Positions 41,797 to 49,760 are shown, numbered from the stretch's first letter. The stretch: DNA of 55,535 nucleotides from CAYTRP01 sp964625145 (GCA_964625145.1 CAZVAQ010000003.1:1-55535), one strand, 5' to 3'. Numbers and translations: made by a program. The notes: generated by a model not told the origin, from the letters alone.

Positions 41797-42635
41797 ACGC
41801 GGCGAAGCGCATACCGTCCCTCACATTGACGCACGCACTGTTGATGGCGGGCAGCGCCATCTTCATGTTTCCGCTCCTGTGGATGGTGACGACCTCCCTG
41901 AAGCCCTCTACGGAAGTCTTCGCCATGCCGCCGACGCTGATACCGTCGGTGTTTCAGTGGAGCAACTACGCGGACGCGTTTGATATCGTGCCCTTCGGGC
42001 GCCACTACCTGAACACGGTGTTCGTCGTCACGGTCTGCGTCCTCGCCAATGTCTTCACGGCCGCCCTGTGTGCCTATGGCTTCGCCCGCCTGCGTGCCCG
42101 CGGACGCGACGTCATCTTCGCCCTCTTCCTGGCGACGATGATGTTGCCGCCCCAGGTCACCATGATCCCCGTCTTCATCCTCTTCCAGAAACTTGGCTGG
42201 ATCAACACCTACAAGCCGCTCATTATCCCCGCCTTTCTAGGCGGTGGCGCGTTCAATGTGTTTCTGCTGCGGCAGTTCTTCATGACGATCCCGCGCGATC
42301 TGGAGGAAGCCGGCCTCATCGATGGCTGCAGCCGGTTCATGATCTTCTGGCGCATCTTCCTCCCGCTCTCGCGCCCCGCGCTGCTCACCGTCACCATTTT
42401 CGCCTTCATGTGGCACTGGAACGATTTCCTGTCGCCGCTGATTTACCTGCACGACCAGGAAAAGTACACCCTCGCGCTCAGCCTCAATCTCTTCAAGGGG
42501 ATGTACGTCACGCGCACGCCGTGGGGTCCGCTGATGGCGGCATCGACCATGATGGTCGTCCCCGTGATAGCCCTCTTCTTCGCCCTGCAACGCTACTTCA
42601 TCGAGGGTATCGCGCTGACGGGCATAAAGGGCTAA
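41793..42635 (+). CDS. Sugar ABC transporter permease, MalG-like (second cassette)
   Basis: 280 aa from ATG 41793, with AGGAGGG upstream and a 4-bp overlap with the preceding gene; the open frame from 41718 lies inside that gene. Six spans: TM1 'HALLMAGSAIFMFPLLWMVTTSLK', then directly 'PSTEVFAMPP' and 'ANVFTAALCAYGFARLRARG', i.e. the usual short loop. EAA loop 'EEAGLIDGCSRFMIFWRIFLPLSRP', C-terminal 'RYFIEGIALTGIKG'. Normal MalG length, a useful contrast to the enlarged homologue at 26652. No ATPase gene is in this cassette. Confidence 0.95.
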   Translation: MNAAKRIPSLTLTHALLMAGSAIFMFPLLWMVTTSLKPSTEVFAMPPTLIPSVFQWSNYADAFDIVPFGRHYLNTVFVVTVCVLANVFTAALCAYGFARLRARGRDVIFALFLATMMLPPQVTMIPVFILFQKLGWINTYKPLIIPAFLGGGAFNVFLLRQFFMTIPRDLEEAGLIDGCSRFMIFWRIFLPLSRPALLTVTIFAFMWHWNDFLSPLIYLHDQEKYTLALSLNLFKGMYVTRTPWGPLMAASTMMVVPVIALFFALQRYFIEGIALTGIKG

Positions 42636-42688
42636 CGATGAAGGATGAAGGCGGAATGATGAAGCAGTCTGCCGGAGGTGACGGAGAC

Positions 42689-44548
42689 ATGTCGATGAGC
42701 AGAGTGAGAAGTCGCCGAGCGGCATTGCACGGATGGCAGGCAATCTGCTGCATGGCGGTGATGACGACCTTCACCTTACCATCGCAGGCGTCGGACGACT
42801 TGTTCGTTCCAGGCATCACCGACGGCCCCACGCCATGGACTCATGCTGACTTCAACAACGAAGCTGATAACTTTCGCTTTGTCATCATGGCAGACCGGAC
42901 CGGAGGCGAACGCGGCGGCGTTTTCGATCGCGCCGTCGACAAGGTGAACCTGCTCCAGCCCGAGTTCGTCATTTCCGTTGGTGATCTGGTTGATGGTTAC
43001 ACCACCGATCCGGGCCGCATCGATCAGCAATGGCGCCAGTTCGAAAGCATGATCGCGCGCCTGGAAATGCCTTTCTTCCGCGTGCCCGGAAACCATGATC
43101 TCAGCAATCCCTACCTTCGCGACGAATGGACGCGCCGCTACGGGCAATCGCATTACTACTTCCTCTATCGCGATGTTCTGTTTTTCTGCCTCAACACGGA
43201 GGATCCCCCCTCCAGCGGCGGCATCAGCGATGAGCAGGTCGATTACTTTCGCGACGCACTGGCCCAGCACGGCTCCACCGCTCGGTGGATCTTTGTATTC
43301 ATGCACCGCCCCTTCTGGGACTACGACAACAAGCAGGGCTACGAACGCATCGAAGAGCTCCTGAAGGGCCGTCGCTACACGCTTTTCTCCGGCCATCACC
43401 ATTATTACTACAAGACGGTGATCGACGAAAACGATCACCTGACCCTGGCCACGACCGGCGGCGGCAGCCTGATGCGTGGCGAATCGCTTGGCGAATTCGA
43501 CCACGTCACGCTCGTCACCATGCGCGATGGCGAACCGCGCATCGCGCATCTCACCCTGGATGGCATTCTCGACATCGACCTCGTGACCGAGTCCAATCGC
43601 GACGTGGTTCAGGCCCTGCGCGATGGCAGTTGGATGTCCGTCGCGCCGACGGTGCTTCCCGGCGAGCTGGTCGACAGAATTCCCGTCACCATCCATCTTG
43701 CCAATCCGTCGCAACTTCCCATGCGGATTGCCGGAGAGATCCCAACCCAGTTGGGTCTGGCTCCTTCAGAGGCGCGAATCGACCGGGTGCTGGCCCCGGG
43801 AGCGAACGAGGAACTCACGATCGAGTTCACGGCTGTGGAGGGCGACATCGAGTTGCCGCTCAAGGACTTCATCCGCATCGCCCTGTCGGCATCCGTCTCG
43901 CACAACGGCCGCGAATTGTCCGCCCCCGCGGAACATCGCCACATCCTGGATTGGGTGCGGCCCCTTCGCCGGATCACGAGCGACATGATTCAGGATGGCG
44001 TCGTCACCTCTTGGCCACTTCACTTCTGGATCGATGTGTCGCGTCCCAACTTCATCAAGGAGGATTGGGACTGGCGCGGTGCAAACGATGGAAGTTTTGT
44101 CTTCATGATGGGCATCGACGATTCGCATCTTAACTTCTCGCTCTTCTGCATCGACGATCGCATCCGCGTTGGCGATGGAAGCGACACCAAGCCGCAGGAT
44201 CGCTTCCAGATTTACATCGCTGGACCCGATGACAGTATCAACCTCGACATTGCCTGGGGCGCGCCGTCGCCACGTATGAACGGCGAGTTGATTGAGTGGA
44301 TCCCCCTGCACGTCGTACCCAGCGATACCACGTCCAGACCATTTCACTTCGCTCTTCCTCTTGAGTGGCTCCGAGAAAAGATCGGCGATGACCTGAGTGA
44401 ACTCCGCGTGAACATCGCGTGGACCGATGTCGACGATCCGCTGAACACAAAGCCATCGGTCCTGTGGTGGCAACCACCGTGGGATAATCCCGCCAACGTC
44501 CCGGGTTCCGGGACGTTTCGCCTCTTGCCAAAAGCGTCCACCCCATGA
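42689..44548 (+). CDS. Secreted metallophosphoesterase with C-terminal CBM9-like domain
   Basis: 619 aa from ATG 42689, preceded by GGAGGTGA at 42674-42681; upstream ATGs (42638 onward) lie in a low-complexity AAGGATGAAGG-like stretch. Signal peptide about 1-34 ('AICCMAVMTTFTLPSQA'). Calcineurin-like phosphoesterase signature: 'FRFVIMADRTGG', SVGDLVDG, PGNHD, 'WIFVFMHRPFWDYD' and FSGHHHYY. 'ADRTGG' replaces the common DxH first motif, as in a secreted subfamily of this fold. Residues about 430-619 look like the CBM9/DOMON-type domain seen at 22365 ('DSHLNFSLFCIDDRIRVGDGS', 'DRFQIYIAGPDDSINLDIAWG'). It may remove phosphate from surface glycans or other phosphoesters. The next start is 4 bp before its stop. 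Confidence 0.87.
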   Translation: MSMSRVRSRRAALHGWQAICCMAVMTTFTLPSQASDDLFVPGITDGPTPWTHADFNNEADNFRFVIMADRTGGERGGVFDRAVDKVNLLQPEFVISVGDLVDGYTTDPGRIDQQWRQFESMIARLEMPFFRVPGNHDLSNPYLRDEWTRRYGQSHYYFLYRDVLFFCLNTEDPPSSGGISDEQVDYFRDALAQHGSTARWIFVFMHRPFWDYDNKQGYERIEELLKGRRYTLFSGHHHYYYKTVIDENDHLTLATTGGGSLMRGESLGEFDHVTLVTMRDGEPRIAHLTLDGILDIDLVTESNRDVVQALRDGSWMSVAPTVLPGELVDRIPVTIHLANPSQLPMRIAGEIPTQLGLAPSEARIDRVLAPGANEELTIEFTAVEGDIELPLKDFIRIALSASVSHNGRELSAPAEHRHILDWVRPLRRITSDMIQDGVVTSWPLHFWIDVSRPNFIKEDWDWRGANDGSFVFMMGIDDSHLNFSLFCIDDRIRVGDGSDTKPQDRFQIYIAGPDDSINLDIAWGAPSPRMNGELIEWIPLHVVPSDTTSRPFHFALPLEWLREKIGDDLSELRVNIAWTDVDDPLNTKPSVLWWQPPWDNPANVPGSGTFRLLPKASTP

Positions 44549-45588
44549 CCGCGGCAACGATCAGGCCTGTTGATCCGGACCTCACGCGCGAAACGCGGAA
44601 TTTGCTGCACAACCTCCATGCGTTGAGTGGCCGCGCCATCATGATCGGCCATCAGGACGCCACGGCCTACGGCATCGGCTGGAGCGGCGACGACGACCGC
44701 TCCGACATGAAATCCGTCTGCGGCAGCCATCCTGCCGTGTATGGTTGGGACTTTGGCAATCCGGAGCAGACCGCGGGTCCCGCGCTTGTCTTGACGCATC
44801 GCCGCGCCATCGAGGCATTCCAGCGCGGCGGCGTGAACACGTTTTGCTGGCACATGAACAATCCCGTCAGCGGCGGCAACTTCTACGACCTCACGCCCGC
44901 CGTCCGCCACATCCTCCCCGGCGGATCGCACCATCACGTGTACCATGCGGAACTGCAGCGCGTCGCCGAGTTCGCCCACACGCTGCGCACGCCGGATGGC
45001 ACGATGGCTCCCGTCATCTTCCGCCCCTTTCACGAACACAACGGCAGTTGGTTCTGGTGGGGTCGCTCCCATTGCACGACGGACGAGTTCATCGAGCTGT
45101 GGCGCCATACAGTTCATGTGCTGCGCGATGAGCTTGGAGTGCACAACTTTCTATACGCCTATTCCCCCGACGTGTTCGCCAGCGAGGAGGATTACCTCGA
45201 ACGATACCCCGGCGACGAATATGTGGACGTGCTCGGCCACGACAACTATCGCCAAGCCGAAAACCCCGATCGCACCGGCGAGTTCATCGAAGCCCTTCGT
45301 TGTCTCGTGAACATCGCGCAGCGCCGCGGCAAACTTCCCACGCTGACCGAAACCGGCCAGGAACGCATCCCCGATTCGCATTGGTGGACGTCGCGCCTTG
45401 CCGAACCCATCCTTCGGGACCCCATCGCGCGCCGCATTTCGTGGATCCTCCTCTGGCGTAACGCCAACCCCCGCCACCACTACGCCCCTCACCCCGGCCA
45501 CCCCTCCGCCGCCGACTTCGAATCCTTGACCTCCCGCCCCGGCATCCTGATGCAAGGGAACGTGCCTGCAATCTATGCGGATGAATGA
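44545..45588 (+). CDS. GH26 beta-mannanase-like glycoside hydrolase
   Basis: 347 aa, matching the single GH26 catalytic domain. Acid/base E164 in RPFHEHNGSWFWWG and nucleophile E269 in TLTETGQE are the family hallmarks. Also 'GRAIMIGHQDATAYG' near the N-terminus, 'GGVNTFCWHMNNPVSGGNFYD' and 'VDVLGHDNYRQAENPDRTGEF'. GH26 enzymes cut beta-1,4-mannans or related chains with retention. There is no signal peptide, so this one should work inside the cell on imported oligosaccharides, unlike most secreted GH26 mannanases. It is last in the ABC operon and its ATG overlaps the phosphoesterase stop by 4 bp. Confidence 0.93.
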   Translation: MTAATIRPVDPDLTRETRNLLHNLHALSGRAIMIGHQDATAYGIGWSGDDDRSDMKSVCGSHPAVYGWDFGNPEQTAGPALVLTHRRAIEAFQRGGVNTFCWHMNNPVSGGNFYDLTPAVRHILPGGSHHHVYHAELQRVAEFAHTLRTPDGTMAPVIFRPFHEHNGSWFWWGRSHCTTDEFIELWRHTVHVLRDELGVHNFLYAYSPDVFASEEDYLERYPGDEYVDVLGHDNYRQAENPDRTGEFIEALRCLVNIAQRRGKLPTLTETGQERIPDSHWWTSRLAEPILRDPIARRISWILLWRNANPRHHYAPHPGHPSAADFESLTSRPGILMQGNVPAIYADE

Positions 45589-45640
45589 AAACCGGCCCGT
45601 ATCTCGACGGTCCGCGGAGGCTTGATTTTTTTGGATTTAA

Positions 45641-45685
45641 TGGAGCGGGAAACGGGGTTCGAACCCGCGACCCTCAGCTTGGGAA
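45641..45685 (-). tRNA. 3' fragment of tRNA-Gly(CCC), probable attachment site
   Basis: Read on the minus strand, this 45-nt piece runs from anticodon loop TTCCCAA (anticodon CCC), through 3' anticodon stem GCTGA, variable loop GGGTC and T arm GCGGG-TTCGAAC-CCCGT, to acceptor strand TTCCCGC, discriminator T and CCA. The D arm and 5' halves of the anticodon and acceptor stems are absent: beyond 45685 the sequence no longer fits TCAGC pairing. Identity ending exactly at the anticodon loop is the classical footprint left where a tyrosine-recombinase element has integrated and carried the crossover. It is not a functional tRNA. Confidence 0.85.
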
Positions 45686-45720
45686 CGCCTCTTTAGGCCT
45701 AAGCGTAAGTCAAGCCATTC

Positions 45721-45822
45721 CAGTAACCCGTGTCAACACAGTAATCTACGCGAACGGCAGAAACGGCAGATCCGGCAGAAAATGCCCGAAAATCCGAGAA
45801 TATGTCAGTAATCTGTCAGTAG
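45721..45822. repeat. Short direct repeats beside the tRNA fragment (candidate recombinase arm sites)
   Basis: CGGCAGA occurs three times with exact 9-bp period (45755-45761, 45764-45770, 45773-45779). CAGTAATCT occurs at 45739-45747 and 45806-45814, with CAGTAA also at 45721-45726. TGTCAGTA occurs at 45803-45810 and 45814-45821. Such clustered short direct repeats next to an att core are expected of integrase/excisionase arm sites. The repeats are seen; the function is inferred. Confidence 0.6.
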
Positions 45823-45877
45823 ACGGCTCTTTTTCTGACTAAATGCGGTGCAATATTCAGTCAGAAACTGGGTATTT

Positions 45878-45906
45878 TGAAACAAAAAAGGTCCGTTTTT
45901 GTTTCA
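45878..45906. promoter_or_regulatory. Perfect 11-bp inverted repeat upstream of the AbiEi-type gene
   Basis: TGAAACAAAAA (45878-45888) and TTTTTGTTTCA (45896-45906), with spacer AGGTCCG, 79 bp upstream of ATG 45985. AbiEi-family antitoxins repress their own operons by binding inverted repeats, so this is a plausible operator. It is AT-rich and could overlap the promoter. Confidence 0.6.
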
Positions 45907-45984
45907 TAATGCCTTGATTCGGTTGGGGAAACAGCCCCATTCCTTCGGAGTGTTGAAGCTGAATCGGAGCCCACTGCTTCCAAA

Positions 45985-47469
45985 ATGCCTGGAAAACAGC
46001 AGCCAAGGTCTACAACGATGAAGGTTCTCGCCAGGGTCCGCGACCGCGGGCCTGGATGGGTATTCACGCCTTCTGATTTCGCTGATCTCGGAACGAGCCA
46101 GGCGATCCGGTTAGCTTTGATGAATGCAGAAAGGGAAGGACTGATCCGTCGGCTGGCTCGCGGCCTTTACGACGTGCCCAGGGAGCACCCAGAACTGGGA
46201 ACGCTTTCTCCTTCACCCGATGCGATTGCGAAGGCTCTCCAATCGCGAGACGCCATCCGCTTGCAGCCGACAGGGGCTTACGCCGCGAACTTGCTCGGTC
46301 TCTCCGATCACGTCCCAGCGAAGATCGTCTTCTTCACTGATGGGAGATCCAGAACCGTGCAGGTCGGCAAGCAACAGATCGTGCTAAAGCGCCGCAGTGC
46401 CCGCGCCATGGCTACCGCGGGAAACCTCAGCGGGCTGATCATCCACGCCCTTGATTTCTTGGGAGAGAACCTGGTCGATGATGTCGTGATCGATCGGCTT
46501 CGGGGGAAGATCAACATAGTCGATCGTCGTGCGCTTCTGGACGATGTGCGCCATGCACCGGCGTGGATCGGCGACATCATGAGAGTGCTCGCGACCGAAG
46601 CGAGTGAATCGAACTGCGACCCGCAGACTGAATCCGCGACCTCTTCGACTGAGGGCGAAGCCCAGCCACCTCTTGTGCTTGAAGATGGGGACACAAGCGG
46701 CGCGGCGCTCCACTACGCTCAGGAAGTCGATTGGCAGGAACTTACAGAGGGGACCGCCAGCATCATAAATCGTCCCCAAGTGCACGTGATCATCGCGGGC
46801 ACCAAGCCGGAGAAGCAAACTCCAGGGCGAAAGAAGAACCTCTTCGCCCCGATGAGTTCACGAGTGGTGCACTGGCTTCTCCTCCATCCAGGCAAGCAAT
46901 GGACTGCTCGCGAGCTTGGGAAGGCCACCGGTGTTGACAGCGGACATCTGAGCCGAATCCTGGCCCGTCTTTGCGAGAGGGAATTGATCCAGCGCGAGGG
47001 AAGAACCATTCTCCTGCCGCACACCGCCCTTCTTCTGGAAGCTTGGCGAGAAGCTTACGCCCCGCCCTGCGAGAACATCCTGAAGGGCGTGATTCCAAGC
47101 AAGTCAGGGCAACAGACGATGTCGGCCCTGGAGAAACGCTTGCGGGCGGCGCGACGCAGGTACGCCTTCAGCGGGTTCGGCGCTGCTCACCTCTGGGGTG
47201 GTCAGACCGACTTCCACCTCGTTACCTGCTACCTCGAAGGCAAACTCAGCACGCAGCTCAAGCGCAAGCTCCGCTTCGTGGAATGCGAGGAAGACGCCGC
47301 CAACATCTGGGTCATGGAGTACGCTGACCAGGTCGCCTTTCTGGGCAGTGAAAGAAGGTTACAGACCCAAGTCGCGAGCCCTGTTTTCACCTACGTGGAC
47401 CTGGCAATTCATCCCGATGGGGCGGAGGAAGGCGCAGCTCAACTGCGAGAGAGTGTTCTGAAACTGTGA
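45985..47469 (+). CDS. Fused double AbiEi-type antitoxin/regulator
   Basis: 494 aa; ATG 46018, with AAGG upstream, is an alternative start. Residues about 13-205 match the DUF6088/AbiEi-type family: 'VLARVRDRGPGWVFTPSDFADLG', 'LIRRLARGLYDVPREHPELG', 'IRLQPTGAYAANLLGLSDHVPAKIVFFTDG', 'DVRHAPAWIGDI'. A linker rich in Glu/Ser/Thr follows to about 285. Residues about 285-494 are a different AbiEi-like unit: winged helix 'RVVHWLLLHPGKQWTARELGKATGVDSGHLSRIL', then 'RRRYAFSGFGAAHLWGG' and 'ASPVFTYVDLAIHPDGAEEGAAQLRESVL'. Each half is normally a stand-alone antitoxin or repressor of a type IV system. No intact AbiEii toxin gene follows on this strand. The base composition differs from the GH26 gene to the left. 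Confidence 0.82.
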   Translation: MPGKQQPRSTTMKVLARVRDRGPGWVFTPSDFADLGTSQAIRLALMNAEREGLIRRLARGLYDVPREHPELGTLSPSPDAIAKALQSRDAIRLQPTGAYAANLLGLSDHVPAKIVFFTDGRSRTVQVGKQQIVLKRRSARAMATAGNLSGLIIHALDFLGENLVDDVVIDRLRGKINIVDRRALLDDVRHAPAWIGDIMRVLATEASESNCDPQTESATSSTEGEAQPPLVLEDGDTSGAALHYAQEVDWQELTEGTASIINRPQVHVIIAGTKPEKQTPGRKKNLFAPMSSRVVHWLLLHPGKQWTARELGKATGVDSGHLSRILARLCERELIQREGRTILLPHTALLLEAWREAYAPPCENILKGVIPSKSGQQTMSALEKRLRAARRRYAFSGFGAAHLWGGQTDFHLVTCYLEGKLSTQLKRKLRFVECEEDAANIWVMEYADQVAFLGSERRLQTQVASPVFTYVDLAIHPDGAEEGAAQLRESVLKL

Positions 47470-47495
47470 GTGCCCATTGTTCCCCAACATCAACT

Positions 47496-48265
47496 CTAAC
47501 GGAATGATTGGCGCAGCAATTGGAGGACATCCGTTGGTTCTGCAATCGTGGCAGTGTTCTCCACTGCGGATCTGATGTCCCGCCAGACCTCCGATGTCGG
47601 TGGGTGAGCGTCGAGAAATCGATTCAGATCGCTGTAGACGCGCTGTGGAACATCGAATTCAGAATCGGTTGCCAACAAGAGGCTCAAACGAAAGACGTCA
47701 TTTCGGTGCTTCTTGATGTCGACCATTTTCACCTGCTCTCCACGATTGCGGCGGGCGGTCAGATCCAGCCATGCACGCGCCTTCAAAACAATGAGGCCAG
47801 CAGGCGACAGCAGCGGTAGCCCATCGATTTCATCTCGATACTCCACCACGACACGGTAGTAGTCGGGGTCCATCAGGATCGCTGAGAGGCTTGATGCATC
47901 TTCCTCTGGAGGGATGGGAACGATCTCCTGGTCCTCAGCAATGACGAGACCGTCGGCCTGCCTCGCGAAGAGTTCAGCATTGATGGGAAGTCCGAAATAG
48001 TCGGCTTCATGAAACGGTAGTATCCGCGACTGCCGTCGCTGCGCTGTCGCGTCTGATACTGGCCTTCTCGTACAAACGCCCAAAAGGTCTTCAGGAAACC
48101 ATCGTCGAGAGACTCAAGTAGGAGGACCACATCGAGATCTTTCGTGGCGCGGAAACCGAGCCCCGCCTGTTCAAACCACTCGGTCGCCGCCGCGCCGCTG
48201 ATGAGTATAAACTGATTCTGGTGGGCTGCGAATGATTCACGGAACCGGCTTAGGCCTTTGACCAT
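47496..48265 (-). pseudogene. Frameshifted AbiEii-like nucleotidyltransferase toxin
   Basis: Two overlapping frames make one protein. 48265 to about 47985 encodes 'MVKGLSRFRESFAAHQNQFI', LISGAAATEW and 'FRATKDLDVVLLLE' (nucleotidyltransferase GS/GG and D-x-D region), ending 'YYRFMKPTISDFP'. The other frame continues from about 47984 as 'INAELFARQADG', with 'GLIVLKARAWLDLTARRN' and 'KKHRNDVFRLSLLL', to the stop at 47496. The frames join at GACTTCCCATC; one extra C would give DFPINAELF. A single-base loss in a short C run fits, either a real mutation or an assembly error. The ATG lies 16 nt before the stop of the HTH gene, a normal antitoxin-toxin arrangement. Confidence 0.78.
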
Positions 48266-49242
48266 GGTAGCGTCTCCATCATCGACTCCAACGCGGCTTG
48301 CACGCGCTCGTCGGGGTCGTCTCGCAGGGATAAGTAGAGCGACAGGGGATCAACGATTCGTCCTGGCGACAACAGCGACGGATCGTAATTCCAGACCTCA
48401 AGGACGACCTTCGCAGCATCGGGATCCGGCGTCGTTTCAATCAGCTTCTTGGCGGTCAATTCTTTCGCCCGTGACCCTTCTGCTGCAAGGATGTGTCGCG
48501 ACTCGTCAGCGATGTCGGTTCTCGCAGCGAGGGCGCTCAACCCTGACAATGGCAAATCGGTGTCACAGCGGTTGAGGAGCAGCCGCTCCCGAACTGGCGA
48601 ACGGGCGACGGCGAGCAATCTCTCCCAAAGCGCATGATGATCGAGTTCAAACACGAGCTTCTTCGTCCGCCCCACAGCCACTACCTGGCATAGCCCGTGA
48701 GATTCCAGCTCGCGCTGAACCTTCGTCAGGGTCATACGCGAATACCCGAAGCGCTCTGCCAATTCCTGGAGCGATGCGTCCTCAACGTCATCTGAAAGGA
48801 GATGGCGGAGAGTAACTGCCTGGCCCGCCCAGGTGAGGTTGTCCAAGCGCTTCACGTCGGCCATGGGGCGTCGTTTCACATCGCGCAGGTCGAGGAAGAG
48901 CATTGGCAGAAACAACTGCTCGCCAGGAACGACAAACGGTATCCCGGCAGCAACGTACCGACCGCGCTCCCATGAGGCGAGTTGCTCACGAATGATGGCA
49001 ACAGGCTCACCCAGGCGATCCTGAAGTTGCTGGAGATCCTTCCCGACTGAGGACGGTGTCAGGGCGCTTTGGTCCCTAGGTTCCACGAGCACGATGGAGT
49101 GCCCTACCAGTCTCACCCGGTTGAAGCTGTAGCGGTTGGCAAGGTACTGAGGCACCCCGCGAAGCTCCTCACTGCCAATAGGCAGGCTCTGGATCTGCTG
49201 GGAGAGAACATCCCTCAGGTATTCAGTCAGAACAGGTTGCAT
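48250..49242 (-). CDS. HTH antitoxin-like partner of the AbiEii-type toxin
   Basis: 330 aa from ATG 49242, with GAGAGGG 7 nt upstream; the open frame to 49428 runs through an operator-like palindrome and is not used. The middle carries a helix-turn-helix: 'DASLQELAERFGYSRMTLTKVQRELESHGL', then 'TKKLVFELDHHALWERLLAVA'. The N-terminal half ('YLANRYSFNRVRLVGHSIVLVEP', 'FVVPGEQLFLPMLFLDLRDVK') and the C-terminal 'VLEVWNYDPSLLSPGRIVDPLSLYLSL' recall proteins encoded upstream of nucleotidyltransferase toxins. It overlaps the toxin start by 16 bp. Probable DNA-binding autorepressor and antidote; assignment to a named type IV family is tentative. Confidence 0.7.
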   Translation of the reverse strand: MQPVLTEYLRDVLSQQIQSLPIGSEELRGVPQYLANRYSFNRVRLVGHSIVLVEPRDQSALTPSSVGKDLQQLQDRLGEPVAIIREQLASWERGRYVAAGIPFVVPGEQLFLPMLFLDLRDVKRRPMADVKRLDNLTWAGQAVTLRHLLSDDVEDASLQELAERFGYSRMTLTKVQRELESHGLCQVVAVGRTKKLVFELDHHALWERLLAVARSPVRERLLLNRCDTDLPLSGLSALAARTDIADESRHILAAEGSRAKELTAKKLIETTPDPDAAKVVLEVWNYDPSLLSPGRIVDPLSLYLSLRDDPDERVQAALESMMETLPWSKA

Positions 49243-49256
49243 GGCCAAGCCCTCTC

Positions 49257-49301
49257 GGTAAACATCAAGTGCACGGTAAACTGATTCTGGTTTACCGTGC
49301 A
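49257..49301. promoter_or_regulatory. Operator-like array of CGGTAAAC with a perfect 12-bp inverted repeat
   Basis: CGGTAAAC occurs at 49257-49264 and 49274-49281 (17-bp period) and inverted at 49290-49297. The central pair extends to TGCACGGTAAAC (49270-49281) and GTTTACCGTGCA (49290-49301) around TGATTCTG. It starts 15 bp upstream of ATG 49242, ideal for autorepression of the HTH-toxin pair. Confidence 0.75.
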
Positions 49302-49760
49302 ATGGGAGTCTATTGCCGTGTGGAGGGTTTCGCCGTTCGCGACTTCCCTGATCTGGCTGATCTTGAGAGGACCGAGAGGGACAGTCGATGTCTGCCTGGC
49401 GACACCCAAGAGCGGTGGGGCATGTCAATCAACGCCTTGGTGTGTCGGGTGAAGCAGCTGGGTATCATCCCGGAGGCGTCCTATCGCTCCTTCTGCATGC
49501 ACGCAAGCCAGTCGGGCCTTCGCAAGGAGGAGCCGGGCACCTGGGCCAGGAGTGAGTCGGCAAGCCGCTTCCGCCAGCTCGTCCATCGGGCCTCGGGTCA
49601 GTACTTGATCACGCGGTCGAAGGCAGCGGGGCTGCTGCGCGTTACGCTCCAGGAGTTTGACGAGCAGTATGGGATGCGGTCTGAGAAAGCGCTTCGCGTG
49701 GCAGTGCAGGAAGCCAACATCCTGATTGATCTGGAGATCGCCGGACTCATCGACCTCTAG
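49269..49760 (+). pseudogene. C-terminal remnant of an XRE-ImmA/IrrE metallopeptidase-type protein
   Basis: Only the part from about 49420 has family character: 'WGMSINALVCRVKQLGIIPEASYRSF', 'SGLRKEEPGTWARSESASRFRQLV', 'YLITRSKAAGLLRVTLQEF', the helical tail of HigA/ImmA-IrrE fusion proteins. The N-terminal HTH and the HExxH metallopeptidase core are absent. The apparent start falls inside the palindromic operator of the divergent antitoxin gene. This reads as a 5'-truncated relic, probably cut when the toxin-antitoxin module or another element inserted. It is unlikely to be functional. Confidence 0.65.

Larger units (their letters stand above)
45589..45984. other. Island boundary region, no gene
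   Basis: About 400 bp holding a T7 run at 45626-45632 (possible weak terminator for GH26), the tRNA-Gly 3' fragment, direct repeats and the inverted repeat, all listed separately. A short open frame across it (45585-45842) runs through the tRNA piece and is not credible. Base composition is visibly more AT-rich right of 45690 than in the genes to the left. Confidence 0.7.

Noticed and set aside
42068..42637. N-terminal extension of the metallophosphoesterase frame into the permease gene
   Set aside because: Lies in another frame of the MalG-like gene; the signal peptide and GGAGGTGA place the start at 42689.
45641..45715. Possible complete tRNA gene
   Set aside because: The D arm, 5' acceptor and 5' anticodon stem are absent; only the 3' 45 nt match tRNA-Gly.
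45755..45779. CGGCAGA triplet as a minimal CRISPR or plasmid iteron array
   Set aside because: Three 7-mers with 9-bp period are too short for CRISPR; no rep gene is near, and the tRNA fragment favours recombinase arm sites.
45585..45842. 85-codon open frame over the tRNA fragment
   Set aside because: It is antisense to the tRNA piece and direct repeats and has no protein resemblance.
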